A DNA stretch of 64,000 nucleotides from Parvicella tangerina (lineage in GTDB: Bacteria > Bacteroidota > Bacteroidia > Flavobacteriales_D > Parvicellaceae): positions 682,001 through 746,000 of the forward strand of contig NZ_OU015584.1 of NCBI RefSeq assembly GCF_907165195.1, written 5' to 3'. A program made the translations under genes and the position numbers. Below the pieces are notes generated by a model. The model saw nothing but the letters and a program-made list of their open reading frames with translations, was not told the origin of the DNA and searched no databases. This document shows, piece by piece, positions 18,611 to 27,263 of this stretch; positions within the stretch are counted from its first letter, which is position 1; each line of letters starts with the position of its first letter.

Positions 18611-18628
18611 TGTTTGAAAATTGGACTG

Positions 18629-18636
18629 CGAAATTA
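18629..18636 (-). promoter_or_regulatory. Possible -7 element TAATTTCG for tRNA-Leu
   Basis: On the minus strand TAATTTCG differs from TAnnTTTG at one position and ends 18 bases before the tRNA. No other candidate is nearer. Confidence 0.3.
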
Positions 18637-18732
18637 ACACAACTTTAAAAATTGAACAAGAAAAATTAAATAATAATTACAAACCCATCTTTTATTGGAT
18701 ATTTAATACCTTCGACCTTGTAATTAGATGAA

Positions 18733-19512
18733 ATGTTAATAGATACCCATTCCCATTTGTACGCCTCCCAGTTTGACGAAGATAGAGAGGATGAGTTGAA
18801 CAGGTGCCTTTCTAATGGTATAGAAAAAGTATTGTTACCCAATATAGACTCTGAATCTATTCAATCGATGCATGATTTAGTTGATTCTAACCCGGGAGTC
18901 TGTTACCCAATGATGGGAGTACACCCGTGCTCAATTCAGCCAGAAACATGGAAAGAAGAACTGGCACTTGCAAAGAAACACCTCTTTGAAGGGGCAAGGA
19001 ATTATATCGCTGTTGGAGAGATCGGAATTGATCTGTATTGGGATAAATCTACGCTCGAAATTCAACAACAAGCTTTTGGAGAACAGATCCAATGGGCTAA
19101 GGAGAAAAACCTTCCCGTTGTGATTCACGCACGAGACTCTTTTGAAGAAATCTTTGAAGTGGTTGATCAGTATAATGACGAAAGACTCCGGGGTGTTTTT
19201 CATTGCTTCACTGGTGGAATTGAAGAGGCAACAAGAATCATGGACTTCGGTGGATTTTTAATGGGCTTAGGTGGAGTTTTAACTTTTAAGAATGGTGGGC
19301 TAGATAAAACAGTGGCTCACATTGAACTGAAACATTTTGTTCTCGAAACAGATGCGCCTTACTTAGCTCCCACACCTCATAGAGGAAAGAGAAACCAAAG
19401 TAGCTATCTAAATCTCGTAGCTTTGAAGCTTGCTGACATTAAAGGTTGCTCTTTACCGGAAGTTGCTGAGATTACATCATCTAACGCTAAAGTAATGTTT
19501 GGACTATCATGA
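18733..19512 (+). CDS. tatD: TatD-family metal-dependent hydrolase (DNase)
   Basis: The 259-residue TIM-barrel hydrolase has the family metal ligands: DTHSHL at the start, the Glu in AVGEIGIDLYWDKS, HARDS, HCFTGG and the Asp in LETDAPYL. TatD proteins act as Mg-dependent 3'-5' exonucleases and D-aminoacyl-type hydrolases, mostly cytosolic. The length is typical. The stop overlaps the next start by four bases (ATGA), so translation is probably coupled to the DUF4105 gene. I find no strong promoter; TACCTTCG about 20 bases upstream is a one-mismatch -7 candidate. Confidence 0.93.
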   Translation: MLIDTHSHLYASQFDEDREDELNRCLSNGIEKVLLPNIDSESIQSMHDLVDSNPGVCYPMMGVHPCSIQPETWKEELALAKKHLFEGARNYIAVGEIGIDLYWDKSTLEIQQQAFGEQIQWAKEKNLPVVIHARDSFEEIFEVVDQYNDERLRGVFHCFTGGIEEATRIMDFGGFLMGLGGVLTFKNGGLDKTVAHIELKHFVLETDAPYLAPTPHRGKRNQSSYLNLVALKLADIKGCSLPEVAEITSSNAKVMFGLS

Positions 19513-20702
19513 AAAAGATGCTGATCATACTGAGCTTATTGCTTAACCTACTTTCTTTCGCTCAATTAAGTGAGAATAGTAAGATTTACTTGATAACATG
19601 TGAGGTTGGTGACGAAATTTATACGCAGTTCGGTCATAGTGCTTTGCGGGTAGTTGATCCTGCTTCAGGGCAAGACATAACCTTTAATTGGGGGGTGTTT
19701 GAGGTGCCAGAAGATCAAGTTGATTTCATGTATAAGTTCGCAAAAGCGACATTGCCTTATTACATGGATGTTACGTCAACTAAGCAGTTCGTTTATCCGT
19801 ATTGGGAAATCGAAAAAAGGGAGGTAAGACAGCAAGAACTTAACCTTAATCTGGAACAAAAGAATAAGATATGGAAGATGTTACAAACCAACGCACTTCC
19901 CGAAAATAAATACTATAAGTATGATTTTTTCTTTGATAACTGTGCAACGCGTATTCGTGATATTTTCAACGAAGCACTAGGTCAGGATATTATCTGGGCA
20001 GAACATCCAGAGGCTGGTGAACATACTTTTAGAGAAATGATTGATCAGGGGTATGCTTCTCATCCATGGCTTGATTTCGGTATTGACCTCGTATTAGGCT
20101 ATAGAATAGACCAGCAAGTGAATAATATGAACTTGATGTTTAATCCTTTCTACATGGAGGAGATCTTTGAAGAGTCCCAGATTCAAACAGGTTCAGGGCT
20201 ACAAAACCTCGTGTTATCCAATGAGATAGTAACTCCTGGCACAAAGAGATCTGAAGCGTCAGGTGTTTGGTTCACACCATTAGTACTAACCATTAGTATT
20301 CTTGTCATCACACTGATATTTGCTTTCTTTAGGTTGGACGTGTTATTGAAAATTTGGGCTTCATTGTTACTGTTCATCACGGGGCTGTTAGGGATCTTGC
20401 TCATTTTTATGTGGGTCGGAACTGATCACGTGGCGACTAAAGGAAATCTCAACTTGTTATGGGCGAATCCACTATGGCTCGTACTGATGGTTTTGTTATG
20501 GGTAAAGAAATGGCAGGTTAAGTTAGCATCTACCTACCTTTATCTTTCCTTAGGGATGTTGGCCTTGGTGCTATTTTTCTTAATGCTTCCACAAGAATTT
20601 CACGTAGGATCCAGAGTCCTGATCATTAACTGGACCATCTTATTTTACTTCTTCTACAGAAATCAGATCATGAAAGAGAAGAAGGATCAAACGTCACTAT
20701 AA
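19509..20702 (+). CDS. DUF4105 (Lnb N-terminal periplasmic domain) membrane protein
   Basis: The 397-residue protein has a signal peptide (MKKMLIILSLLLNLLSFAQ). The DUF4105 domain runs to about 215, with the family phrases FGHSALRVVDP, FNWGVFE and YKYDFFFDNCATRIRDI. The His and Cys in these phrases form a likely Cys-His catalytic pair as in NlpC/P60-like folds. The C-terminal third has about five membrane helices (from residue 255). Function is uncertain; in other bacteria related domains sit beside lipoprotein N-acyltransferase activity. It overlaps tatD by four bases and converges with the next minus-strand gene, overlapping its end by 16 bases. Confidence 0.85.
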   Translation: MKKMLIILSLLLNLLSFAQLSENSKIYLITCEVGDEIYTQFGHSALRVVDPASGQDITFNWGVFEVPEDQVDFMYKFAKATLPYYMDVTSTKQFVYPYWEIEKREVRQQELNLNLEQKNKIWKMLQTNALPENKYYKYDFFFDNCATRIRDIFNEALGQDIIWAEHPEAGEHTFREMIDQGYASHPWLDFGIDLVLGYRIDQQVNNMNLMFNPFYMEEIFEESQIQTGSGLQNLVLSNEIVTPGTKRSEASGVWFTPLVLTISILVITLIFAFFRLDVLLKIWASLLLFITGLLGILLIFMWVGTDHVATKGNLNLLWANPLWLVLMVLLWVKKWQVKLASTYLYLSLGMLALVLFFLMLPQEFHVGSRVLIINWTILFYFFYRNQIMKEKKDQTSL

Positions 20703-21271
20703 AGCGTTTCGATCATTTTTTTAATCGTATTTAAACGGGTGGAATCACAAGAAGAACAATGGTCTTGTGACATCGCCACCATGCTTATGATTGGGATGGA
20801 ATCCTGCGCAACTTTATAATGAAGCTCTTCCTTTAATCGGTCATTCCAAAAATCAAGTTCTAACACAGTTGCGGAGTCAAAATGGTTAATAACCTCATTT
20901 GGATGAAACATTAACATATTAAAAATGGCGATTCCAAACTTATAGTGTAAACTAGAAGGAATGTCGTCATACGTTTCATTATACATTGAGATGGCTTCAT
21001 AATGACGGTTTCTCCATAATGAATCTTCATGGGGGATGCTGTCAGCAATAATCGATACCATTTCTGGTTGAATTTGTTTAGCGTAACCCAATAAGATCAT
21101 GGATGACAAAGCACGGGCGCCTCCCTGATCTAAAGCTTCCTGATACTCTTGTCCATCTACTTCACTAAATAGCAAATCTTCCGTTGGATCTTCCTCTTCT
21201 TTGGTGAAATCAAATTCACAGGAAACCAGTCCAAAAGTTATTAAAATTAGTCCGATAACTAGTTCTTTCAT
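20687..21271 (-). CDS. Hypothetical lipoprotein
   Basis: I do not recognise this 194-residue protein. It begins with a lipoprotein signal (LITFGLVSCEFDF; lipobox Cys18), followed by a very acidic linker (KEEEDPTEDL). A mostly helical domain follows, ending in SMSQ-like and CSSCDST segments that hold two close cysteines. The start overlaps the ctaA stop by four bases, so it is translated with heme A synthase. The Cys-x-x-Cys near the C-terminus could bind a metal or heme or form a disulfide, and the context with ctaA makes a cytochrome oxidase role possible, but this is inference. Confidence 0.7.
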   Translation of the reverse strand: MKELVIGLILITFGLVSCEFDFTKEEEDPTEDLLFSEVDGQEYQEALDQGGARALSSMILLGYAKQIQPEMVSIIADSIPHEDSLWRNRHYEAISMYNETYDDIPSSLHYKFGIAIFNMLMFHPNEVINHFDSATVLELDFWNDRLKEELHYKVAQDSIPIISMVAMSQDHCSSCDSTRLNTIKKMIETLYSDV

Positions 21272-22263
21272 CGTTTCAGGTTTTGCAAAAACAAACTGTA
21301 CATCGTAGCAAACAATAGTAACGACAACAGCAGGTGAGTAGGCTGTAGCGCTGCAGGCATACCTAGCAAATCGAATAATTTGCCAGTAAGTGCTTCAGCC
21401 AAAATAATACCCACTAAAAGGTACGCATGTTTTTGATGAATATTGTGCTTTCTGGCGACATAAACAATGCTTACTCCCAGCAAAATCAAAGCAATTGCGG
21501 TGCTTCGGTGAACATAAAAGATACCTTCTAATTGATCCATCCAAGAGCTACGCTCGGAGACTTTTGCTAACATATCAATTTGCTGACGTACTTGTGTGCC
21601 CCAAAGTGTTTGAAGAACCATAATGACAACTCCTGCAAGTGCCAGCCAAAATAGTGTTTTGTTAGATGAGGTAAATTTCTTTTCGCGAACAAGGTTCAGA
21701 ATGTGTAATTGAATAATGATCATAACCAATGCAAGTAACATGTGCACCGTTAGGACCCATGGAACAATATTAGTAGCAACAACCATGGCGCCAAACCACG
21801 CTTGAAATAGCGTGATCAGCAATAAGACAAATGTCAGTATAGCCAAAAGCTTTCGTTTCTTAAACTGGGCAAAGGCGAGAATCATCTGTGCCAAAATGAA
21901 AAGACCAGCTAAAGCTCCTGTTAATCGATTGATGTATTCTGTCCAGGTATTAAAGGCATTGAAATCCTGCTCTTCTAATAAGGATTTATCTGCCAAGAGC
22001 TCTTGAGCTTTTTTTTCAAACCCCAGAGAGGTCAGGAAGTCTGCAAAGCGATGAAGCTTTTCCTTTCGTTTTTCTGAGTAGATCTGTTTGTAATTTTCAG
22101 GAAGTTGAGAGACGTCAGTAGGAGGAATGTAGCAGTCAAAGCATTTCGGCCAATCCGGACAGCCCATTCCTGAACCGGTCATTCTTACCACTCCTCCAGC
22201 AATAACTACTAAAAAAATGGATACTAATGTGATCCATGCTAATCTTACTGAAAACTTAAGCAT
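21268..22263 (-). CDS. ctaA: Heme A synthase (COX15/CtaA)
   Basis: CtaA converts heme O to heme A for the aa3-type cytochrome oxidase. The 331-residue, eight-helix protein opens with the family signature VRMTGSGMGCPDWPKCFDCYI, which carries the conserved extracytoplasmic cysteines. Heme-binding His residues follow in EKLHRFADFL, VLTVHMLLAL, HRSTAIALILLG and QPTHLLLSLLL. The duplicated four-helix halves are easy to see. It lies between two lipoprotein genes, with 1 base upstream and a 4-base overlap downstream, making a three-gene operon. No ctaB or cox genes are in the window. Confidence 0.93.
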   Translation of the reverse strand: MLKFSVRLAWITLVSIFLVVIAGGVVRMTGSGMGCPDWPKCFDCYIPPTDVSQLPENYKQIYSEKRKEKLHRFADFLTSLGFEKKAQELLADKSLLEEQDFNAFNTWTEYINRLTGALAGLFILAQMILAFAQFKKRKLLAILTFVLLLITLFQAWFGAMVVATNIVPWVLTVHMLLALVMIIIQLHILNLVREKKFTSSNKTLFWLALAGVVIMVLQTLWGTQVRQQIDMLAKVSERSSWMDQLEGIFYVHRSTAIALILLGVSIVYVARKHNIHQKHAYLLVGIILAEALTGKLFDLLGMPAALQPTHLLLSLLLFATMYSLFLQNLKR

Positions 22264-22264
22264 T

Positions 22265-22654
22265 TTATTCGATCAGTTTCATTTCATCAAGAATAACAGG
22301 CATGGATTGCAAGCATACGGTCTGCGTTACTTTAGAACCTCTAAATTTAACGTACACAATATTTCCATCTTCTCTGTACGGTACAAATTCGCTTTGCCAC
22401 TGAACTGGCTTGTAGAGCTTCTTCTCACTCAAATCTTGCAGCACGAATCCACATTCATCTTCAGTGCCCATATCCACCACTTCACATTTCTTATAACCGG
22501 CTGATAGAATCATTTTTTCGCGTTCTTCTTCTTTAGAGATTTCCTTTTCGGTTTCTGTTGAGTTGTTCTCTCCTGATGAAGTCGTGTTTTGAGTTCCTGT
22601 GCACGAAACCAAAAATATCAAAAGAAGTGTTGTTATGCTAAAGACTATTTTCAT
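22265..22654 (-). CDS. Small lipoprotein upstream of ctaA
   Basis: The 129-residue protein starts with a lipoprotein signal (MKIVFSITTLLLIFLVSC). A Ser/Thr/Glu-rich linker follows, then a compact C-terminal domain with three more cysteines (KKCEVVDMGTEDECGFVLQDL and a later Cys). The start is the ATG at 22654: an upstream in-frame GTG at 22699 overlaps the -7 box and adds unconserved residues. The domain resembles the small copper or disulfide-stabilised lipoproteins of respiratory loci, but I cannot assign it. It is the first gene of the ctaA operon. Confidence 0.65.
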   Translation of the reverse strand: MKIVFSITTLLLIFLVSCTGTQNTTSSGENNSTETEKEISKEEEREKMILSAGYKKCEVVDMGTEDECGFVLQDLSEKKLYKPVQWQSEFVPYREDGNIVYVKFRGSKVTQTVCLQSMPVILDEMKLIE

Positions 22655-22676
22655 GTCTGTGTTTTGTTTTGAAATA

Positions 22677-22684
22677 CAAAGATA
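22677..22684 (-). promoter_or_regulatory. -7 promoter element TATCTTTG for the ctaA operon
   Basis: Minus-strand TATCTTTG fits TAnnTTTG, 22 bases upstream of the ATG at 22654. It is back to back with a matching box for the glycyl-tRNA synthetase at 22761. Confidence 0.5.
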
Positions 22685-22760
22685 GTTCCAATGGTCCACA
22701 AAAGATTGACAAAAGTCAGATAATCGATCAATTATTAATTCTTAGGACAAACATATCTTT

Positions 22761-22768
22761 TATCTTTG
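22761..22768 (+). promoter_or_regulatory. -7 promoter element TATCTTTG for glycyl-tRNA synthetase
   Basis: TATCTTTG fits TAnnTTTG and ends 10 bases before ATG 22779 or 22 bases before ATG 22791. The box is identical to that of the divergent ctaA operon. Confidence 0.55.
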
Positions 22769-22778
22769 CCGCCATAAA

Positions 22779-24326
22779 ATGAAAATGACCATGGCAAACA
22801 ACGAAGATGTATTCAAAAAGGTAATTTCTCACGCAAAAGAGTTTGGATTCGTGTTCCCAAGCAGTGAGATTTATGATGGATTGAGCGCAACGTATGATTA
22901 TGCGCAGAATGGGGTGGAGCTAAAGAATAACATCAAGCAATACTGGTGGATGGCAATGGTTCAGATGCACGAGAATATCGTTGGATTAGATGCAGCTATT
23001 TTTATGCACCCAACTACCTGGAAAGCCTCTGGTCACGTTGATGCTTTTAATGATCCTTTGATCGATAATAAGGACTCAAAAAAGCGTTATAGAGCGGATG
23101 TTCTCGTTGAGGACCACATGGCAAAGATCGAGGCAAAGATCCAGAAGGATGTGGATAAGGGAAAGAAGCGTTTTGGTGATGATTTTGATGAAGAACAGTT
23201 TAGAGCGACAAATCCTAACGTTTTAAGGAGAGTTGCTGAAATGGATAAGATCAGAGAAGAATTGAAGCGTGTGCAAGAGGAAGAAGATCTACCAGGTTTT
23301 AAGGCTTTGATAGAAGATTTAGGAATTGTTTGTCCTGTTAGTGGGTCTAAAAACTGGACAGAAGTTCGTCAGTTCAACTTAATGTTTGGAACAGAATTGG
23401 GTTCGGTGGCTGGAGATGCTGCAACGATATACCTTAGACCAGAGACGGCACAAGGTATTTTCGTTAACTACTTGAATGTTCAGAAAACGGGAAGGATGAA
23501 GCTTCCTTTTGGAATTGCTCAGATCGGGAAGGCGTTTAGAAATGAAATTGTGGCTAGACAGTTCATCTTCAGAATGAGGGAGTTCGAACAAATGGAAATG
23601 CAATACTTCATTAAGCCTGGAACCCAAATGAAATGGTACGAATACTGGAAGGAAGAAAGAATGAAATGGCACAAGGCGCTTGGTTTAGGTGACGATAACT
23701 ACCGTTTCCATGATCATATTAAATTAGCGCATTACGCTGATGCTGCTGCGGATATTGAGTTTAAATATCCATTCGGGTTTAAAGAGTTGGAGGGAATTCA
23801 CTCCAGAACTGATTTTGATTTAGGTGGTCACGAAAAAGAGTCTGGGAAGAAATTGAGATACTTTGATCCTGAAACAAATGCAAGTTATGTTCCTTATGTA
23901 TTGGAAACCTCTATAGGACTGGATAGAATGTTTCTGGCAGTGCTATCTGCATCATTTAAGGAAGAACAATTAGAAGATGGTTCTGAACGAGTAGTGTTAA
24001 ATATTCCGCCTGCTTTGGCACCTGTTAAGGCGGCTGTTCTTCCATTGGTGAAGAAGGATGGGTTACCAGAAAAGGCAAGAGAAATAATCGATACCTTGAA
24101 GTTTGATCACAATTGTCAATACGAAGAGAAGGATTCGATTGGAAAACGTTACCGCAGACAGGATGCGATTGGAACGCCATACTGTATAACAGTTGATCAT
24201 CAGACATTAGAAGATAATACCGTAACCATTAGAGAGAGAGACTCAATGGAGCAAGAGCGTGTTGCTATTGCTGACCTTGAAAGAATCATCGGTGATCGAG
24301 TGAGTATGAAGAAGTTGTTGGTTTAG
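22779..24326 (+). CDS. glyS: Glycyl-tRNA synthetase, single-chain (dimeric) type
   Basis: The enzyme charges tRNA-Gly. It has the class II catalytic core of the eukaryote-like alpha2 type rather than the alpha-beta tetramer: KVISHAKEFGFVFPSSEIYDG, motif 2 with the Arg in GIAQIGKAFRNEI, and motif 3 with SIGLDRMFLAVL. The anticodon-binding domain at the end begins with PALAPVKAAVLP. Length (515 residues) matches Bacteroidota enzymes. Three in-frame ATGs lie within 12 bases; the third (22791, MANNEDVFKK) best matches family starts. It has its own promoter and converges with the T9SS propeller genes. Confidence 0.95.
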   Translation: MKMTMANNEDVFKKVISHAKEFGFVFPSSEIYDGLSATYDYAQNGVELKNNIKQYWWMAMVQMHENIVGLDAAIFMHPTTWKASGHVDAFNDPLIDNKDSKKRYRADVLVEDHMAKIEAKIQKDVDKGKKRFGDDFDEEQFRATNPNVLRRVAEMDKIREELKRVQEEEDLPGFKALIEDLGIVCPVSGSKNWTEVRQFNLMFGTELGSVAGDAATIYLRPETAQGIFVNYLNVQKTGRMKLPFGIAQIGKAFRNEIVARQFIFRMREFEQMEMQYFIKPGTQMKWYEYWKEERMKWHKALGLGDDNYRFHDHIKLAHYADAAADIEFKYPFGFKELEGIHSRTDFDLGGHEKESGKKLRYFDPETNASYVPYVLETSIGLDRMFLAVLSASFKEEQLEDGSERVVLNIPPALAPVKAAVLPLVKKDGLPEKAREIIDTLKFDHNCQYEEKDSIGKRYRRQDAIGTPYCITVDHQTLEDNTVTIRERDSMEQERVAIADLERIIGDRVSMKKLLV

Positions 24327-24336
24327 AAAGTACAAT

Positions 24337-24355
24337 ACTTTTTACTCGAAAAAGT
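24337..24355. terminator. Weak bidirectional hairpin between convergent genes
   Basis: ACTTTTT and AAAAAGT pair over a five-base loop between the stop of glyS and the stop of the minus-strand propeller gene. The A and T runs would act in either direction, but the stem is weak. Confidence 0.4.
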
Positions 24356-24367
24356 AAACTAGATAAG

Positions 24368-25627
24368 CTATAGTTGAACAACTATTTTTACTGTAACTAT
24401 TGATTCTCTTTCATCGAAGCACTTAATTAAATAAACCCCTTCATTAAGATTTCGTACTCTTATTTGGGTTTCACTTCCAATTTGTTTCTCTTGAATAATG
24501 TTTCCATAAAGATCATAGATTTGAATGAATTTAACTCTCATAGAGTTATTGAGAGTGATCCAGAATTCACCGCTATTCGGATTGGGATAAGTAAGAATAG
24601 AGCTCAAACCTGATTCTTCAACTGATACATCCAAAAATTGTCCTCCTCCATTATTTGTTTTAATGATAAAACCACTATATCCACAGGCTATGCATGAATC
24701 TTGATTAATACATTTAACATTTGTCAGGTAGGGATAAGTAGGGAGTACAACACTGAAATCTTGCGGGTGCCAAGACTGTCCTCTGTCGGTAGATTTATAG
24801 ATGCTATAGTGATAACTTCCTTGTGATACTCCTACGGCAATAATTGTACTGTCATTCACAATTGTAACATCGATGAATTTATTTATTTCATAGACCTCTA
24901 CCGTTGTCCATGAATTGCCATTATCAACAGATGTAGCAATGACTCCTTTGTTTTGACCAGATTGGTTTTGTCCGACACATGAAATTAGGTCGGGAGTGGC
25001 AGAAACTTCTTGAAAGAGGCTTATCTGAGGATCTATTATTGATTCTGTCCAGGTGTCTCCATAATCGCTGGAGATATAAAATAGTGCGTTGCCTGTATGT
25101 CCAATAGTTTCACTGTCTTCTATATAAAAAAGACTTTCACCACCCAGCATAGGGTTATAAGTTAAGGATAAGTCAGAAAGCGTGTCCCATGTAACGCCCC
25201 CATCTACAGTCCTGAATGTGCCAGCACCATTATTAGCAAATGTAAAAAACCCCAAAGTGTCATTGATAAACAGGATGTCTCGGTTTGGGTAATCCGTATT
25301 TAGGGAGGAGTTAACAAAGAACCAGTTTACCCCCCCATCAGTAGTTTTTAGTATTCCACTTGGCAAATTGACTGCGTATCCAGTGTCCCTATTGATAAAG
25401 CTTAGTTCAGCAAACTCCTTAGAGACATCATTTTGAATAGTGTCCAATGAATTTACACTAAAATCATAATGATAAACATGATTAAAGCTTGAAATTAGAA
25501 ATTCATTTTCATCAGTAATTTCTACATCAATAATATTATTCTGACCATCGTACGCAACAGTATCCCATTGCGCTTGAGCATGAATACAGGTTGAAACTAG
25601 TAGTATCTTAACTGGCACTAACCTCAT
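24368..25627 (-). CDS. Secreted YCF48/BNR-like propeller protein with T9SS sorting domain
   Basis: The 419-residue protein has a short signal-like N-terminus, then repeats of the sortilin/YCF48 type (TTDGGVNWFFVNSS, SSDYGDTWTES, STDRGQSWHPQDF, TNNGGGQFLDV). It ends with a type A T9SS sorting domain (ILTYPNPNSGEFWITL, KFIQIYDLYGNIIQEKQI). A CINQDSCIACG cysteine cluster lies before the sorting domain. It is paralogous to the gene just upstream and overlaps that gene's stop by four bases (ATGA), so it is translationally coupled. Ligand unknown; the protein should end up on the cell surface or in the medium. Confidence 0.85.
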   Translation of the reverse strand: MRLVPVKILLVSTCIHAQAQWDTVAYDGQNNIIDVEITDENEFLISSFNHVYHYDFSVNSLDTIQNDVSKEFAELSFINRDTGYAVNLPSGILKTTDGGVNWFFVNSSLNTDYPNRDILFINDTLGFFTFANNGAGTFRTVDGGVTWDTLSDLSLTYNPMLGGESLFYIEDSETIGHTGNALFYISSDYGDTWTESIIDPQISLFQEVSATPDLISCVGQNQSGQNKGVIATSVDNGNSWTTVEVYEINKFIDVTIVNDSTIIAVGVSQGSYHYSIYKSTDRGQSWHPQDFSVVLPTYPYLTNVKCINQDSCIACGYSGFIIKTNNGGGQFLDVSVEESGLSSILTYPNPNSGEFWITLNNSMRVKFIQIYDLYGNIIQEKQIGSETQIRVRNLNEGVYLIKCFDERESIVTVKIVVQL

Positions 25628-26877
25628 AACTTTTGCACCTTCTTTTGGATAGTGCCTGTGTCAGTTGTGATGGAAAGAACATACAACCCTTTAGCGTAGT
25701 TCGAAAAATCAAGAGAAACGTTTTTCCCAGAAGTAATAGCACTTTTTAAAAGTTGACCTTGGATGTTGTAAATGTTGATAGACTTGATTTCAGATAGTGA
25801 TTCAATAAACACAGTTGATGAAACAGGATTAGGATAAAGGCTGATCTGATCTAGTTCACTCTCATCAACACTAACATCCATAAACGCTCCTCCTCCGTTG
25901 GTTGTTCTTAGCACTTTCCCCCATGTGCCACAAACAAAGCAGACATCTTCAGAGAGGCATTCAATACGGTGATATCTAAGAGAACCAACTGGAGCACTAA
26001 CATAACCTTGAGGGTGCCAAGATATTCCACCATCAATAGTTTTATAAACAGCTATTTGAGTTCCTTGAGGTTGTCCTGTAATGTATCCAACACTATCATT
26101 AACCATTTCAATATCAAGAAACCTGTTCATTGAAAAAATATCCTGAAATGACCATGTTTCCCCATAATCTGTTGATACTGCAATAGCTCCAAAATTCATT
26201 GATTGAGATTGGTCGTAACCTTGCCCTACAAAAATCATCCTCCCATCATTCTCACTTTTAAAAACATCTGAAAACCACCTATCGTTAATTGTTTGATAAT
26301 AATCAGCATACCATGTAGTTCCAGTGTCGGAAGTTACAAAGGCTCCATTTTCGTCAACACTAAGTAATGTGTCGTTAAACACCACTAATTCATTTCCTCC
26401 AACGTTAGAAGTAGCACCTACCTGTATCCAATTCAACCCTTTGTTTACCGTTTTAAACATTCTGGTTGTGCCGTTTTGATCTTCACAGACAAAGCCGACA
26501 GAGTCAGTAACAAAATGTATATCAGTCAATAAGGAAAATATTGACAAATCTGAAATAAGTTTGGATGAGCTAGAGAAGTCATCAATAGAATAAAAAAGTT
26601 CTCCTATATCAGTTAGAAGCCAAGAAGCTGTATCGGAAAATTGATGAATTGCAACGGGTAATGAGGTAGTAGGTACTAACCTCTCTTGAAGGGTAGAAGT
26701 ATTAAACTTTATATAGCCCGAAGTATCTCCAATATCTCCAAGTACAAGTAGTGAGTCAGAATTATCACATAACTTTAACTCATAAAACTCTCTTTCAATA
26801 TCACTTTTGATTTCTTCCCATTGAGCAAAGTGGTGATGGACAAAAAAGGAAAAGAGAAATATCAATAATAGTTTCAT
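25624..26877 (-). CDS. Secreted YCF48/BNR-like propeller protein with T9SS sorting domain (paralogue)
   Basis: 417 residues with signal peptide MKLLLIFLFSFFVHHHFAQ, propeller-type repeats (KTVNKGLNWIQVG, TSDTGTTWYADY, STDYGETWSFQD, KTIDGGISWHPQGY) and CLSEDVCFVCG. The type A sorting domain is ISLYPNPVSSTVFIES then INIYNIQGQLLKSAI, ending KKVQKL. Large parts align by eye with the 24368-25627 product, including the cysteine cluster and the TNGGGAFMDVSVDE segment. Its start overlaps the stop of a truncated third copy by four bases and its stop overlaps the next start, with the same CAAAA-TTATGA type junction each time. Confidence 0.88.
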   Translation of the reverse strand: MKLLLIFLFSFFVHHHFAQWEEIKSDIEREFYELKLCDNSDSLLVLGDIGDTSGYIKFNTSTLQERLVPTTSLPVAIHQFSDTASWLLTDIGELFYSIDDFSSSSKLISDLSIFSLLTDIHFVTDSVGFVCEDQNGTTRMFKTVNKGLNWIQVGATSNVGGNELVVFNDTLLSVDENGAFVTSDTGTTWYADYYQTINDRWFSDVFKSENDGRMIFVGQGYDQSQSMNFGAIAVSTDYGETWSFQDIFSMNRFLDIEMVNDSVGYITGQPQGTQIAVYKTIDGGISWHPQGYVSAPVGSLRYHRIECLSEDVCFVCGTWGKVLRTTNGGGAFMDVSVDESELDQISLYPNPVSSTVFIESLSEIKSINIYNIQGQLLKSAITSGKNVSLDFSNYAKGLYVLSITTDTGTIQKKVQKL

Positions 26878-27263
26878 AATTTTTGGACTTTCTTTTGAAA
26901 GATACCATCATCACAGACAATAGTTAGCATGTACAATCCCTTTGAATAACGTGAGAAATCTATAGAAGTTTCCTTTCCTGAACACATAATATTTTCTATA
27001 AGACGTCCCCTTGTATCAAAAATGGATACATTCTTGACATAATGTTGACTTTTTAAAACAAGGAGTTCAGACACTGGGTTAGGGAAAACGATTATATCAG
27101 TTAATTCAAATTCATCTATACCAACACCAATTTGTCCACCTGGAGAGTTAATATCTGCTAATGTAAACCTTGCTCCAAAAGAGGCTGAGTATCCAATTGA
27201 GTTGAAATAATCGGGTGTACCGGGACCAAGAATGAATTCATTTAGGTCATAAGGGTAGGGAGA
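26874..27263 (-). pseudogene. Truncated T9SS gene: C-terminal remnant of a third paralogue
   Basis: Directly after the murQ stop the same frame stays open for 129 residues but has no plausible start. It codes for DYFNSIGYSASFGARFTLAD, then IIVFPNPVSELLVLK and a type A sorting domain ending KKVQKL, the same end as the neighbouring gene. A GTG at 27074 would give only the last 66 residues and no signal peptide, which could not be exported. The N-terminal part seems to have been lost by deletion, leaving murQ fused up to the break. Transcription probably passes through it, since its stop still overlaps the next ATG. Confidence 0.8.

Noticed and set aside
24337-24355. Strong terminator for glyS
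   Set aside because: The hairpin is AT-rich with a short stem; I keep it as a weak candidate only.
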